A stretch of 64,000 nucleotides of DNA from Bettongia penicillata ogilbyi (Eukaryota > Chordata > Mammalia > Diprotodontia > Potoroidae), in the NCBI GenBank assembly GCA_023548195.1, contig JAJHZJ010000575.1, positions 1,987,454 through 2,051,453 of the forward strand, given 5' to 3'. Below are positions 32,259 to 43,984 of this stretch, piece by piece; positions within the stretch are counted from its first letter, which is position 1, and each line of letters opens with the position of its first letter. The position numbers were made by a program, and so were the translations under genes. The notes under the pieces are model-generated. The model had not been told where the DNA came from and did not search any database. It saw only the letters and a program-made list of their open reading frames with translations.

Positions 32259-33647
32259 CTTAATTAGCAGGCAGCGAGCACATGATGGCAATGGGCCAGT
32301 GGGGTTCAAGCGCATTAACATAAACAGCAAGCAGAGGTGCATCATGGGGGCAGCAGTGCATTTTTGGGTAGGTGAGAAAAAAACAAATAAAAACAAATCA
32401 TCGGAATGCCATATACAACAAATAACAAGACTAAGCATGCACAATAAAGGCGCTACTAAGTTGTTACTTCGAGGATACAACCTCTATGTCATTAATTACG
32501 AACAAGATATTCTAACAAGAAAGAAAGTGAAAGAAGAAACAGGAAGAGTCTAACTTCTGCGTTCGTTTTCTCTCTCAAGTGTCCATTAAGAAACATACGG
32601 AAAAGAACTCTAATATTTTACTAGACTATGAATATCATACAACAGTATTTAATAGGAACATTTTAATGATCAAATTAGGTATTTATGTAAAAAAGACAAC
32701 ATTAACAACAGCTAAGCAAGGAAGAGAGAATGAACTAACGAAAATCAGCTATTACATCACATTATAATGCACCTTAAGCATACATTTTCTTTTCATTGTT
32801 AACCTGAAAGTTTCCTTCAGAAGTACTGTGGTCCTTCTACTCTAGAAAATGAGAGATGTATGCTTCTCCAGCTTCCAGTTATTCTTAGGTCATAGTGTTA
32901 TTCAGACAATCAAAATAGTAAGTTACTTTTTTTAAACATCCTATTAAAGTTAGAGACTATTTGCTTGATTCTGTTCTCCTAAAGTGTTCCAGACTTCATT
33001 ATTGTTACGAAAGCGGGGTAGATAAAGGAAGAATCTCTGGTGTATACAAAGTGTATACACTAAGGGAAAAAGAATGACTGATTAGAATGAATGCAAGAAT
33101 GCTAGTGATATGTTTAAATTTTGAAATAAACGTGCTGTTTCTTACATATCACAACTTTTAGGAACAGAGCTGTAACTAGGAAGATTTGTGTCCGGGAGAA
33201 GTGCCATGAACTAAGACCAGTGCAATGTGCATTTGTCCTCAGTTAAGGTAGAAGTAAGAGTAGGGTAGGATGAGGAAGAAATCCACTTCAAGCCAAACTT
33301 ATTCATGCTCATTAGGTCCTCTATGGTTTCTATCTTCCCGAACTACATCAAGTGGTGCCCAAGGTCAAAATACAGCATGCTGGAGCAAAACCTGGATTGT
33401 CACATCTTTAGTTACAGCTCTGATTCAGAATTATTGGAGAATGAGTAAGGTAAAGGACTTTTTTTTAAATTTATCTGAAACTGTTTAAGAGCTTCTCTGA
33501 AAACATTGGGACACACCTGAACAACCTTATTTCAGCAAAAAATGTTTTTCAATATAACAGAAAACAATAGAAATTAATAGACAAATAACTTATTATGTTT
33601 CCTTTTTTAAATTTTCTTTGCAAAGAGAAGCTGCTTCTCTGACTTAC
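32259..33647 (-). other. MBNL1: MBNL1 intron between exons 4 and 5
   Basis: 1389 nt, strong GTAAGT donor at 33647. The 3' end holds the AG-free YGCY zone. No repeat was recognised across it. Confidence 0.75.
32261..32430 (-). promoter_or_regulatory. AG-exclusion zone and YGCY cluster upstream of the 54-nt exon
   Basis: Reading the minus strand toward the exon, the last AG before the acceptor is at 32431-32432, leaving 170 nt free of AG. Ten YGCY motifs (RGCR on the plus strand) start at 32266, 32270, 32273, 32277, 32287, 32309, 32325, 32330, 32349 and 32352. A pyrimidine-rich tract lies at 32373-32400, 115 to 142 nt from the exon. This layout is what a distant branch point requires, with the intervening segment available for MBNL binding. 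Published work on human MBNL1 describes such a response element; branch-point use here is inference. Confidence 0.85.
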
Positions 33648-33905
33648 CATAGCAGCTGCGGTGGCTGCAGCCTGGGCAGCCGCAGCCTGGTTGACCTGGT
33701 ATTGGGCAGCCTTGATCTTGGCCTGTAGATGGGCAGGAGGGTGGAAATATTTGCACTTTTCCCGAGAGCATCTCCCTTTAATGTAATCCATGCACACAGT
33801 AACGGTGTTGTCATTGGTATCAATCATAGCACTGTCAGCAGGATGAGCGAATCGGCAGTCATTTTCTCCTCGGTTACAATTTCCTCGTTGATACTCTCGA
33901 CATAC
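33648..33905 (-). CDS. MBNL1: MBNL1 exon 4, zinc fingers 3 and 4 (258 nt)
   Basis: This exon encodes 86 residues in phase 0. Zinc finger 3 is a CX7CX6CX3H module (Cys2, Cys10, Cys17, His21 of the exon peptide) within [18 protein letters not shown]. Zinc finger 4 is CX7CX4CX3H (Cys38, Cys46, Cys51, His55) within [20 protein letters not shown]. These tandem fingers bind GC steps in YGCY RNA elements. After them come a helix-like segment ([15 protein letters not shown]) and an Ala/Gln-rich tail ending ATAAAM. The acceptor is CACTCTACAG ending at 33906-33907; the donor is GTAAGTCAG from 33647, close to ideal, as expected for a constitutive exon. All eight zinc ligands are intact. One change from the human sequence as I recall it is Ala for Thr after PADS, between the fingers. 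The open frame continues into both introns without meaning. Confidence 0.98.
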
Positions 33906-34274
33906 CTGTAGAGTGATGAAGGGAAAGACCATTAGAAAAGTCATGCCAAACAGAATTCTTCTCACCTTGGGATCAACTTTAAAAAAAAAAAAAAGAATAG
34001 TTAATTATTCAAAGGCAGAAAGATTTATAATGTGAATATCATAGTATTATACAAATGAAGCAAATACCCGAATAATCTGCAAATACAACTTCAGAAACAG
34101 AAATATATAACTTAATGGCTACATAGTCCTACAAATGATATCCATATCCAAAATGTATTGTTTAAAAAGAGAAATACATGTATTGTTTTAATCATAGTTA
34201 ATAATCTAAGTTGTCTTATTTCAAATAATCAAATATTTGTTAAGCAAATTTGGTAATACACAATAACATGGATA

Positions 34275-34660
34275 AGTCAGTCAATAAACATTTTTAAAAT
34301 GCTTATTATGTGCCAAACATTGTGCTAATCACTAAGAAGACAAAGAAAGACAAAGACATTCCCTCTGCCCTCAAGGAGTTTACATTTAAATGATCCAGAA
34401 AACATGTAAATAACTATGTACATACAAGGAGATTTAGGGGAACTCAGGCAGCAAGCTGGGATTAGTGATAGGCATACATCATCTAGGAAAGCCTGGAGAC
34501 ATCCGTCAGCAGGAGAGATGCAGGTTGGTGCATTTTTCATCACAGCCACTGTGGGACAGCACCTGCTAAATTACAGAGGGCTTGCAATCTGTGTCAGAGA
34601 AAGCAGGAGGACCCGACTGACAAAATTATGGATCCCTGAAGCATGGAAGAGGAAATGAGC
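34275..34660 (+). repeat. Dispersed repeat ('aataaacatttttaaaatgc' type), longest copy
   Basis: Opens 'cagtcaataaacatttttaa', then 'attatgtgccaaacattgtg', 'ctgccctcaaggagtttaca', 'gtaaataactatgtacatac' and a tail 'gcatggaagagg'. It gives the extended order of the family also seen at 10.4, 50.0, 56.1, 59.9 and 61.3 kb. Confidence 0.6.
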
Positions 34661-35079
34661 AGGCTGAAAATGAAAATTAGCTCTATTCCACTGGTTAATT
34701 TTCACCAGACTGAGATGCGGATGGAATGGCTAAGGTTAATGAATCAATTAATGACTGATGGATGTTCACTATTGATATATTTCATCTGTCCATGCATTAG
34801 GATAAGCCCCTGCTACTTATTAGATCTAAACATGTTGTCTTATACTCAAGGTTTCCATGATCTTCATTTCCAAAATAAAGTCTTTTGAAATTGGGTAAAA
34901 TTCACCTTAGGGACTGGGTCACTATTAAACACATATGCCCATGTCTGGGACAGTGCTTGGCCCCCATCAGATAAAACTTCCTTAGTAAATTCGTGTTGAT
35001 GAACAGATTTGTTAAATTTCTCTAACTCCAATCCTATCGCTCTTCACCCCCACTATTTAATAAACTCCAGTGGAACAAA

Positions 35080-35480
35080 TATAAAATCCTCTGACATTTA
35101 AAGTCCTTCATAGCTTACCCCTTTACCTTTCTAGTCTTGTAATACTTCACACTCTCCTCCCCACTCATCCACTTGGCCTCCTGGCTGCTCCCTGAATGAG
35201 ACTTTTCCTCTCCTAACTCCAGCATCGCCTCTGTCCATGCCTCTTCTCTGGATTCCATTAAGTCCTAGTTAAAATCCCAGCTTCTAGAAGTCTTCCACCA
35301 CTACCACTAATTCCAGAGATTTCCTTCTGTGTCCATCTATTTTGTCTCCATCTTGTAGACCATGAGCTCTTTGAGATCAGGGTCTGTCTTGTTCACTTAT
35401 ATTTGTATCTCAAGCCTTAGTGCAGACCCTAGATCATAGTAGGCACCTAATAAAATGCCTCCTGACTGATTGACTGGGAA
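35080..35480 (+). mobile_element. L2-type LINE 3' end
   Basis: Shows the order 'aaagtccttcatagcttacc', 'gtagaccatgagctctttga', 'gatcagggtctgtcttg' and 'gtaggcacctaataaaatgc' that characterises L2 3' ends, ending in a TGACTGATTGACTGGG tail. Confidence 0.65.
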
Positions 35481-35889
35481 GGTTTTGATGGGCAGACTCA
35501 TCAAAGGCATTGCTGCTTACTGAGCTATTCCAATCTTTCTCCACAAGAGGTCCTCCATAACACACAATCTCCTTACAGTTCTATTTCCAATACATGGAAA
35601 CATTTTCACTTTTTGGACTTCCTTTTCATATTCTGGGCAAATACAAATCCCAAGTTCTTTATTCTTATAATTAAAATACAAAGAAGAACTTAGAGCTTGT
35701 AATGACTTAAAAAGTCAAAGTAGTTTCTGATTCACACATATCGAGTAATAATAAATGAGAATTCTGTTTATTTCCAAGTGTTCTGGCCCTGCGATTGTGA
35801 TTAAAAAAGCTGTGTGCCACTGATTAAGAAAGGAAACGTTGCCACACAACACTGTGTGCTTCCTTTCATTATTGCCCTCTGATTTAAAG

Positions 35890-36062
35890 ATCTCTCATTT
35901 GTTCTCCAGTTGCTTGGAATTTGGAAGGCCTTTCGCTAAGGAACAATGTCTTTGAGAGCAGGGCTTGTTTCCCTGTATGAATCTTCAGAGTCTGTGCAAT
36001 GCTTGGTACATAGGATATGCTAAATAAATGCTTGCTCACTGACTGACTGACTGGCTCGCTGG
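35890..36062 (+). mobile_element. THER/CORE-type SINE or L2 tail
   Basis: 'ctttgagagcagggcttgtt', 'gcaatgcttggtacatagga' and 'taaataaatgcttgctcact' with a GACTGACTGACTGG end. Confidence 0.65.
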
Positions 36063-36364
36063 AGGAAGGTTTCCCAGGACTAATGTTTAAGCCATCACAC
36101 TGGTTGTGGGTATGAGTACCAAGATCATTTCTTTCCCTGGGGCACTGGAATAGCCAGACCCTCCTTCTTCTTCTCCCAGCTCACTGAGAAGTAGGAAAGC
36201 ACCCTCCAAAAACATCCCCCCCCAGTGTAGAGGCTGGGCTGGAAGGGGGTCTGGGAATCAGTCATGCATTCAATCAATCAACAAGCCTTTATTGGGAGGT
36301 GAAGATGTTGTTGATGGGGGAGGTGAGGGGCAGGAGAAGGGATTGGTTCACAGAAGCTTGCAAT

Positions 36365-36484
36365 GGAGATCTTCAGAGAGACATTAGGACCTCTACCCAG
36401 GGAGATCTTCAGAGAGACATTAGGGCCTCTAACCAGGGAGATCTTCAGAGAGACATCAGGGCCTCTACCCATGGAGATCTTTGA
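36365..36484. repeat. 36-bp minisatellite, three copies plus partial
   Basis: Units start at 36365, 36401, 36437 and 36473, all exactly 36 bp apart, each opening GGAGATCTTCAGAGAGACAT. Internal differences are few (TTAGGACC, TTAGGGCC, TCAGGGCC). It has no spacers and is not CRISPR. Confidence 0.9.
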
Positions 36485-37325
36485 GAATTAGCCCCGAGTA
36501 ACTCTTCTCAGTACTGGTCACTTCCCCAAGGATCCTCTTTGTTTTTGGGCTCTAAGGCGCATTCCTTCATGTCCCACTGTTACTATCAGTGTGTTCCAAC
36601 AAGAATTTCTCCTTCTTTGATACCCCAGAAAGGAAGAGAACAAGTCTAGCACATAACTCTACGTCTTCTAAGTGATAAAGGGATAAAGAGAGGGAATCAC
36701 AAGGTATCTCCCAATGCTTTTATCACTCAGATCCTTTGGAAAGACAAAGCCACACAAAGGATGCTAACAGGGAATACTTTGTATGTAAGGGATGGCAGAA
36801 AGATTTGTATGAATTCCAAAGCTAGACTCAAGCTGTCCCCATCATTTCAGCATTGCTAAGTAGTAGAATAGGTCTCTGGGGGTAAAGAGCAGGCCAGGAA
36901 TTCTGGGATAGGACAGGCAAGGTGAGGAGATGGGGGCACTGCCCATAAAGATGCATCTAGGGAGGAAGGATAAGTTAAAAGCTGCTGGGGAAGAGGGAAA
37001 GATACCTTTACCCTTACTCCAAAGCCCTTTTCTGAAGGGGGTAGAATAAGAGTGGAGAGAGGAAAGAAAGAAAGGAAAACTTGGCTTGGTCATGATTTGA
37101 GCAAAAACAATGATGAGAGTGGAAAGGTGATCTGTGGACAGAGACACTGTAGAGAAGAAGGCAAAGATAACTGGAAATAAAGGGACCAGGACACTATCAA
37201 AAGAACAGTGAAAATTAATATTGACCTGGACAAAATTAAGTGAAATGACCATTAAGGACTACACACTGATGAACCCAGAATAAATCTATTAAGTTGGATT
37301 ATGGCCCAATTTATTTGAATAAATT
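36485..37325. other. Intronic stretch without recognised repeats
   Basis: Minus-strand frame 36842-37252 is unsupported. Nothing else identified. Confidence 0.4.
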
Positions 37326-37329
37326 TGGG

Positions 37330-37490
37330 CGAATAGTACAAGAGAATGAGCATTGGGCCTCAGGGCAGAACCTGGGATCACATTCCAGCCATGCCAATAT
37401 ACCACCTGTGAGATCTTACCCAAGACACCCAATCAACTTCTCAAGGCCTTGGTTTTCTGATCAGCAAAATGGATTCTGAGCTCTTCTATC
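37330..37490 (+). mobile_element. MIR-like SINE
   Basis: 'gagcattgggcctcagggca', 'acctgtgagatcttacccaa' and 'gatcagcaaaatgg'. Confidence 0.55.
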
Positions 37491-37904
37491 TCGGGGTCTC
37501 TAATGTGAAAACTTCAAAAGAATCCAAATCAAACATGTGACCCTTGATCTCTACTTCGTTAGGAGTTTTGATGATGGATTTTCAATAGGCAAAAATAACC
37601 TAAACATGTTATTCTTTTATTAAACTGAGCCAGGAAGAGACAGCTACATCTAACATGCAGCTTTCATCTTAATGAGGGTGACATGATATATGTGATCTGT
37701 TATTCATAGTGTTAGCTCTTCAGAGATGAACGGTTTGGGGCATCTCCTCATTTACTCACAAAGGACTTGCTGGTAAGTGAAACATTACTCTCTCCTGGTA
37801 TCTAGTCTTACCCAGGCAAGACCAATAGGAAAGATAAACTGAAGCTTGACACTCTATTTGCAGGAACTTCTATATGCATTCTAAAACTTAAACTACCATT
37901 ACTT

Positions 37905-38155
37905 GTTGTTCGGTTACTTCAGTCAGGTCCAACTCTTGGTGATCCCATTTGAGTTTTTCTGAGCAGAGATCCTAGAGTGGTTTGCCATTTCCTCCTCCAG
38001 TTCATTTTACAGATGAAGAAATTGAGGGACAAAGGGATAAATGATTTGCCCAGGGTCACACGGCTAGTAAGCGTCTGAGACTGGATTTATACTCAGGAAG
38101 ATGGGTCTTCCTGACTTAGGACCCAGTGCTCTGTGAACTATGGCAAGACCCATTA
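37905..38155 (-). mobile_element. tRNA/CORE-type SINE, near full length, minus strand
   Basis: Plus strand begins 'gttgttcggttacttcagtc' (reversed tail) and reads 'tggtttgccatttcctcctc', 'gcccagggtcacacggctag' and 'ggtcttcctgacttaggacc'. Confidence 0.8.
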
Positions 38156-38324
38156 GTATATGATTTTACAATCAGAAATGGAGAGCTAAAAGGAAATTCA
38201 GTAGTCATACAGTATCAGCTCCTTCTTTTTCCAGAAGAAGAAACTGAAGTTCAGAGAAGTTTTAGACTCTTATTGGTCCCATATAAGGAAGGCTATAAAT
38301 GTAATAAGCTGTAATAATAATATA

Positions 38325-38750
38325 AAGAATAAAGTCATAGGATTATAGCAATAGATTCTGAAAAGGCTTTTGTTAAAATTTGACACTTATTTTCATTAAA
38401 AAATCTAAATACAGGAAAAATGGAACTTAACAGCATTCATCTATATCCAACTGCAAATATTATATGAAATTAAGAAAAAATTAAAGGGCTTTTCAATAAG
38501 ATCAGGGATAAAGTAAGGACACCTTTTGTCAACACTACTATTTAACATAGGGTTAGATATGCTAGCTCTAGCTATCAGACAAGAAAAAGAAATTGAGGGA
38601 GTAAACACAGGCAAAAAAGAAAACTAAATTATTGTTTTCTCAGATGATGTGAAGATTACTTGGTGAACCCTAGAAAATCAACTAAATTAGCTAAAATAAT
38701 AGCTTCAGCAAAGTTGCAGAAGATAAGGTTAAAGATCTCACAAGAAATAA
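38325..38750 (+). mobile_element. LINE-1 ORF2 reverse-transcriptase fragment
   Basis: Plus-strand frames show the RT motifs in order: DSEKAF near 38353, IRSGIK near 38500, TLLFNIGLDMLALAIRQEKE from about 38535, FSDD (catalytic box, normally FADD) near 38640, and ENPRKSTKLAK after it. Frames change between motifs and there is an in-frame stop after IRSGIK, so it is dead. Both ends of the element are absent. Confidence 0.8.
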
Positions 38751-39009
38751 GGTGTAGAGCCTGGATCTGAGGCCGAGGGAGCTGACTCCAAAGCAAGTCT
38801 TCTTTCCACTACAGTAAAGTAGAAGATTTCAACATAACTCTTCCAGTCTATAAACTAGGTTCCAGGGCTTGGTTATTAAGGATTAAGAAATATTTGCTTC
38901 TCACAAATGTTGATTTTCTTGAATTTATACTCTCAAGGGAACGGCATTATTTCCCGCTGACATTTCATTTATGTCTAAAGTTTTCTATATTGTATTTCTG
39001 TCCAGTTTA

Positions 39010-39350
39010 GTATTGCTCACTCTCTCACCTCCCGTGTATGCCTGGAATGTACTATGTCCTCATTCCTCCTCCTCTCAGGTTCCCTAGTTTGTTTTCTCCA
39101 AAGCTCATCTCAAGTCCATCTCCTCTAAGAAGCCTATCCTGTTCTAGCCTGGTCTTATTGCCACAGTGATGTTGTAAACAATTTTTATTTACATATCTGT
39201 GCATGGTTGTGTTGTGTCTCCCATCCCTTACCATAGAATGGATACTCATTAAGGCAGATACTGTCTTTTTTGTCCTGGCATCCCTAACACCTAGCATTGT
39301 AGGCACATGGTAGGATCTTAACAAATAAATGAGGAATGAATAAGTGAATG
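39010..39350 (+). mobile_element. L2/THER-like 3' end
   Basis: 'tactcattaaggcagatact', 'cctaacacctagcattgtag' and 'aacaaataaatgaggaatga'. Confidence 0.5.
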
Positions 39351-39989
39351 GATAGATTGGTTTAAATACTGTCCCAACAGAAAGTGGTTTTCAATGACTT
39401 TCAGCAGCATTCAGATATGTCTGAATATAGGTTAATACATTTGATTAAAACAAGAGGATCTTCAAACAGCCCAAAATTCAAATCAATTTCAACACTTTCT
39501 AAGGCTTTAAGGAATTCCATGTGTTCCTTTGGCCCTGCTTAGATGGAAAGTTGGATTAACAAGAAATACTGAAAAAAAATCTTTTTATCTTTCAACAACC
39601 CACAATACAAACTTATTTAACCCTTTTCTAAGGTTTTCAGGCATTCAGCTCACTCTTTGGACCCTTTTCTCCTCCTTCCTAAATTCCCTGACTATTATTT
39701 TTCTGTCCATCTGCATTTCCACTTATTTAGCCAGTTGGAATAGATAAGCAGTACTGAAAAAAAAAGCATCCTGACATGATCAGCCAAACTGAGGACATGC
39801 AGGACAGCCTTTAGACAAGCTTGAGAGATGGACTTGTGGGACACTGAGGCTGGAAAATTTGGTTTAGCTTTCAGCAAACATAGAACCAAGCCATAGAAGC
39901 ATTGGAAACTCTAGCTTTTGGAAGTCACCATCCACACAAAAGGCAGCCAGGCTCTGACTGCTGAGTCAAAGCTCCTGACACTTTCTCTA

Positions 39990-40450
39990 TAATAAACTTG
40001 CACAAAACTGTGAAGATTGTTTCATGTGCAAAAGAAATATTCCCAACATATTATTAGCAAATTACATTAGTCAATGAAATTTGAATCATCGTGCAAAGTA
40101 GGCGCATTTTCAAACCTGGATGAAATGAATCCTGACTCTTTGCTAAAAAGGTGCAATATTCTGATATTTGGGAAAGTGGCATGCCCAGCTCTATACTTTA
40201 GCTAATTAGAAGGCAGATGTTTAATGATGTATCCAAGTCACTAATGATAAAGTATGAAAAGAATGCCTATGTTGCATGCCAAGCCAGATTTATGCAAACA
40301 AGTTATGCTGAACAGTATGCATTTGTTTTAATTAAATTGACATGATCTATCAACAAAACTAATGGGTTCTTTTCACAGAATTAAAATAAATTACATCAAA
40401 TACATAATAAGGCTATTTTAAATATATTTCCATTTCTGGATAAAAGTCAG
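39990..40450. other. Repeat-free AT-rich intronic block (candidate conserved element)
   Basis: 460 bp without recognisable repeats, with TAATTAGA and TTAATTAAAT homeodomain-type cores and an ATGCAAA octamer-like site. Enhancer function is inference. Confidence 0.35.
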
Positions 40451-41277
40451 ATGAGCAATTCAACATTCTACAAAATTACAAAGGGAAAAACACTAATAAA
40501 AAGTGATGGAAAGAGATCTGGATCAGAAGCTGGACTTCCGTTTAAATCTGATGACTTCTACAGTTATTTCTGTCCTTTTAAATTCTCCATATTATGGTTA
40601 ACACGAAAGTACCAAAGCACCCTTGACAAAACCGTTGAACTGCTCTGAAAAGTCAACCTCCACCAAACAGATTACCAAAGGCGATCAAAGACACATCCTA
40701 GTCCAGGTTGAAGGGGGTGTGGGAAGATGGCAAACTACCTGTCAGCAGAGTTGTGAATGAGGAGGTTGGAAAATGCTTTGGAATCACACTGGCAAAGACA
40801 TTACTTTAAAATCTCAATCTCACTTTTAGGTATGTATCCCAAGGAGCTCACAAGCAGAAGGGAAAGATCTAACTGTTCCTAGTAGAATTTTTTCCAAAGC
40901 AAACATCTAGAAATAAAATGGGAGCCCAGGGGCAGTGTCTAAACATATAGTGGTATGTGAAAGGTATTAGACCACAAGAAATGATGTGCATGAGGAATTC
41001 AGAGAAGCATTGGAAGTCCTGCCTGGACCAATACAGGGTGAAATCAATAGAAGGGGAACAAATGAGATAAAGTTCATAAGATATTTTTAAAAAACAGTGC
41101 TAAAAGGAAGCAAAATTCAGGCTAATCATGATGGTCTCTCTTGGCCCTAACAAGCACAAGATGAAACATTTCCTCTCTCTCAGTAGAGGTGGAGGACTAC
41201 TGATTCAGAATACTGTATATGCTACTGGACAAGTGATCTGAGTGTTGGTCAGTTTTACTTAACAGTGTAAGTTAGAA

Positions 41278-41526
41278 GGGCAACTAGGTGGTGTCCTGGA
41301 TAGAGCACTGGACCTGGAGACATGAAGACCTCGGTTCATATCTGGCCTCAAACATTTACCAGTTATATAATTCTGGAAAAATCATTTTAGCCTGTTTGCC
41401 TCAGTTTTCTCATCTGTAAAGTGAGCTGTAGAAGAAAATGATAAACACTCCAGTGTTTCTTTGCCAAGAAACCCCCAAATGGGATCATGGAGAGTTGGAC
41501 ACAACTGAACAGTGACAACAACAACT
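41278..41526 (+). mobile_element. tRNA/CORE-type SINE with AAC-rich tail
   Basis: Opens 'gggcaactaggtggtgtcct', has 'agagcactggacctggagac', 'cctcagttttctcatctgta' and ends 'gttggacacaactgaacagt' with 'gacaacaacaac'. Confidence 0.85.
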
Positions 41527-42184
41527 TAAGTGACAAAGGAAGGTTCTACGTAGCAGTAGGTATGGAAGAAGGTGGCAGTAACGCAAAATTACAAAAGGCA
41601 TCAATCAGACTTTGAAATAACTTTGAAAAGAAATTTGGCACCAACACAGAAAATATCCAGCTCCACAAACAAGTGAACCGCAAGATGAGGATGAGGTTGG
41701 GAGTGGAGGGTGATGTCTAGCAGCCGTGGGCAAGGGACACTGCAGGATAAATAGTAAGATGATGGTCTTCTTTCCCTCTCTTTGCCAATATGGCTAAGAA
41801 GTCATTCCCTCAGTAGGAGGAATCCCCCCAAGTGAACATGACTCCTGTTTCCTATCCTCAATAAAGATACTTGCCCAAATAATTGCAAAGCTAGAGTCTC
41901 CTGGATAGTGATTTATTTAAAATCTCTTGAAGCTGTTCTGCCATGCCTATAGGCCAAGTCATGCCCACAGGACAGAAATCTCTTGGTCACCTCCTGGGGA
42001 GGACCTGCAGGATGTGACAAACACAATTCCCAGAACTGGTTGCTGAGCTACATTAAAAATCAAGTGAACCCCAAAGCCGTAGGTGCTTAAAAAATGATAT
42101 GGTGAAGAACGTCTGAGTTGGGCTAGAAAACATGCATTAGTAGTACCCCAAATGATCAATGCCACAGCCTTCAAAGCACTACCC

Positions 42185-42440
42185 TGGCAGCAAGGTGAGG
42201 CCATAGTACACAGAGCACTGGGCATGGAGTCAGGAAGACCTGAGTTCAAATTCAGCCCCCAGCATTCTCTAGCTGTATGACCCTGGGCAAGCCACTCAAC
42301 TTGTTTGCCTCAGCCTCCTCATCTGTAAAACAGAGATAATAAATAATAGCCCCTACTTCACAAGGCTGTTTTATGTATGAAATAAGATAATCATTGTAAG
42401 TCCCTTGGCACAGTGCTGGGCACAGAGTACGCTATTAAGA
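42185..42440 (+). mobile_element. tRNA/CORE-type SINE
   Basis: 'gcatggagtcaggaagacct', 'tatgaccctgggcaagccac', 'ctcatctgtaaaacagagat' and 'ttggcacagtgctgggcaca'. Confidence 0.8.
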
Positions 42441-42477
42441 AAGAACCAATGTGAAATCCTCTAGCCACTTCCTTTTA

Positions 42478-42600
42478 CAGATGAAGACACAAGCCCCCTG
42501 AGGGTAGGGGCTATTTATTATTTGTTTTATGAATCCCCAATATCTAACACAATGTCTAACACATAGTAGGCCCTTAATAAATGCTTACTGAACTAAGGAG
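42478..42600 (+). mobile_element. THER/CORE-type tail
   Basis: 'gccccctgagggtaggggct', 'tctaacacatagtaggccct' and 'taataaatgcttactgaac'. Confidence 0.65.
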
Positions 42601-42954
42601 AAAATGATGGCATTTGTATCATTTGGTTCCCAAAGCTCAATTCTCCAGTTTCTAACACATCTCTCAAACTATTCAGAGAGACTGCAAATACTGGGGGACA
42701 TAACGAGTTTTGGTTGTAGTAAAGGAGATAGGATTAGATTTTGAAGATATATTCTAAAGCCTCATTAAAACAACTGATTTGTTTAATTTTTCAACAGGCT
42801 TAGTGATAAAACCAAAAATCTCTTTTAAGCCATTCTCCTTAATTTTCTGAAAGGACTAAAAATCGAGAGAGCAACTAGCCCCAGATCCACCTCTAGTGCA
42901 CTCAAATTACAAAAGCCATTTCCCTCTAAATTATTACAGCCAAAGTCAAAGCTC

Positions 42955-43095
42955 GATTTCCTTATTTGCAAAATATGGGTAATAATAATCCTGCCCTCCA
43001 GAGCTGTCATGAAGTTTAAATGAGATCATTTACATGGATAAAGTTCTTTTCAAATTTCTGGGTGCTACATAAATGTTAAGTGTTATTGTCATCAT
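42955..43095 (+). mobile_element. SINE 3' half
   Basis: 'ccttatttgcaaaatatggg', 'ctccagagctgtcatgaagt' and 'gtgctacataaatgttaagt'. Confidence 0.6.
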
Positions 43096-43844
43096 TAATT
43101 AAATTACAATTGGAATTCCTATCTGTACATGACAATATCTGTATCTCTAACCTCCTCCCCCTGAAACCAAGCTTCAGCCCCTGACTCCTTAATCGGACAG
43201 GCCAGCGCATCTGCAGATGGAATCATTTGCTTCTGCCCCTAAAAGGCCTGCAGGGCTTCTTTTAGCTGAGCTGACAATGGATGTGCTTTCTTGACTCATT
43301 CCTGTCATTTTACACCCATTTCTGAGTTTTATGGAAGCTGGAGAGCATTGAATGGTGGGAATTATCCAAATAATGTTAGCACAAGCTCAGAGATCAGAAA
43401 AGCCCAGGGGCAGTTCTCTGAAAGAGAAAAATCCATTTGAAAAATTAATAAACTTGTCCCAAATGTGGCTGAAGTGAATAAGGTATACTCAGAAACCCGA
43501 GTTCAAATGTATGGACAACAAACAGATGCTTCCTCAGAAATAGGGAATGGAACTCAAGGGCCCCCTTAGCACCATGAGGAAACAAATTGCATGTTGGCAT
43601 CCTATGACATTCATACTGCTGGAGGGAAAGCTCTGGCTAAGGCTAATTCGGTCATTTTCCACAGACCACTTTGTTCAATTTCCTATCAACCAATCAGCTC
43701 CTAATGATGAAGGACTAACTAGGGAAAGGATCTGGATTAGATGGTGAGTTACAGTTCTAAACGTAATATGTGGTTTCATTGACGCAGGGAACTCCCAATA
43801 TGGAGATGTCATCTCCCAAAGCAAGTTAGAACCTCTGTCTTGTA

Positions 43845-43975
43845 CAGCCTAAGATGCTAGACCAGTAGAGGCTGAGACACTTGCCCAGGGTCACCCATGT
43901 CCTGTAGATCAAAGGTGGGGAATGGACCTAGGTCTTCCAGGCTTCATGACCAACTCTCTACTTAATACATCTACT
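43845..43975 (-). mobile_element. MIR-like SINE, minus strand
   Basis: 'gacacttgcccagggtcacc' and 'ggacctaggtcttccaggct' on the plus strand. Confidence 0.65.
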
Positions 43976-43984
43976 GCCTCTCAT

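Noticed and set aside
36365..36484. 36-bp direct repeats resembling CRISPR repeat length
   Set aside because: No spacers between units, only three copies, in an animal genome; it is a minisatellite.
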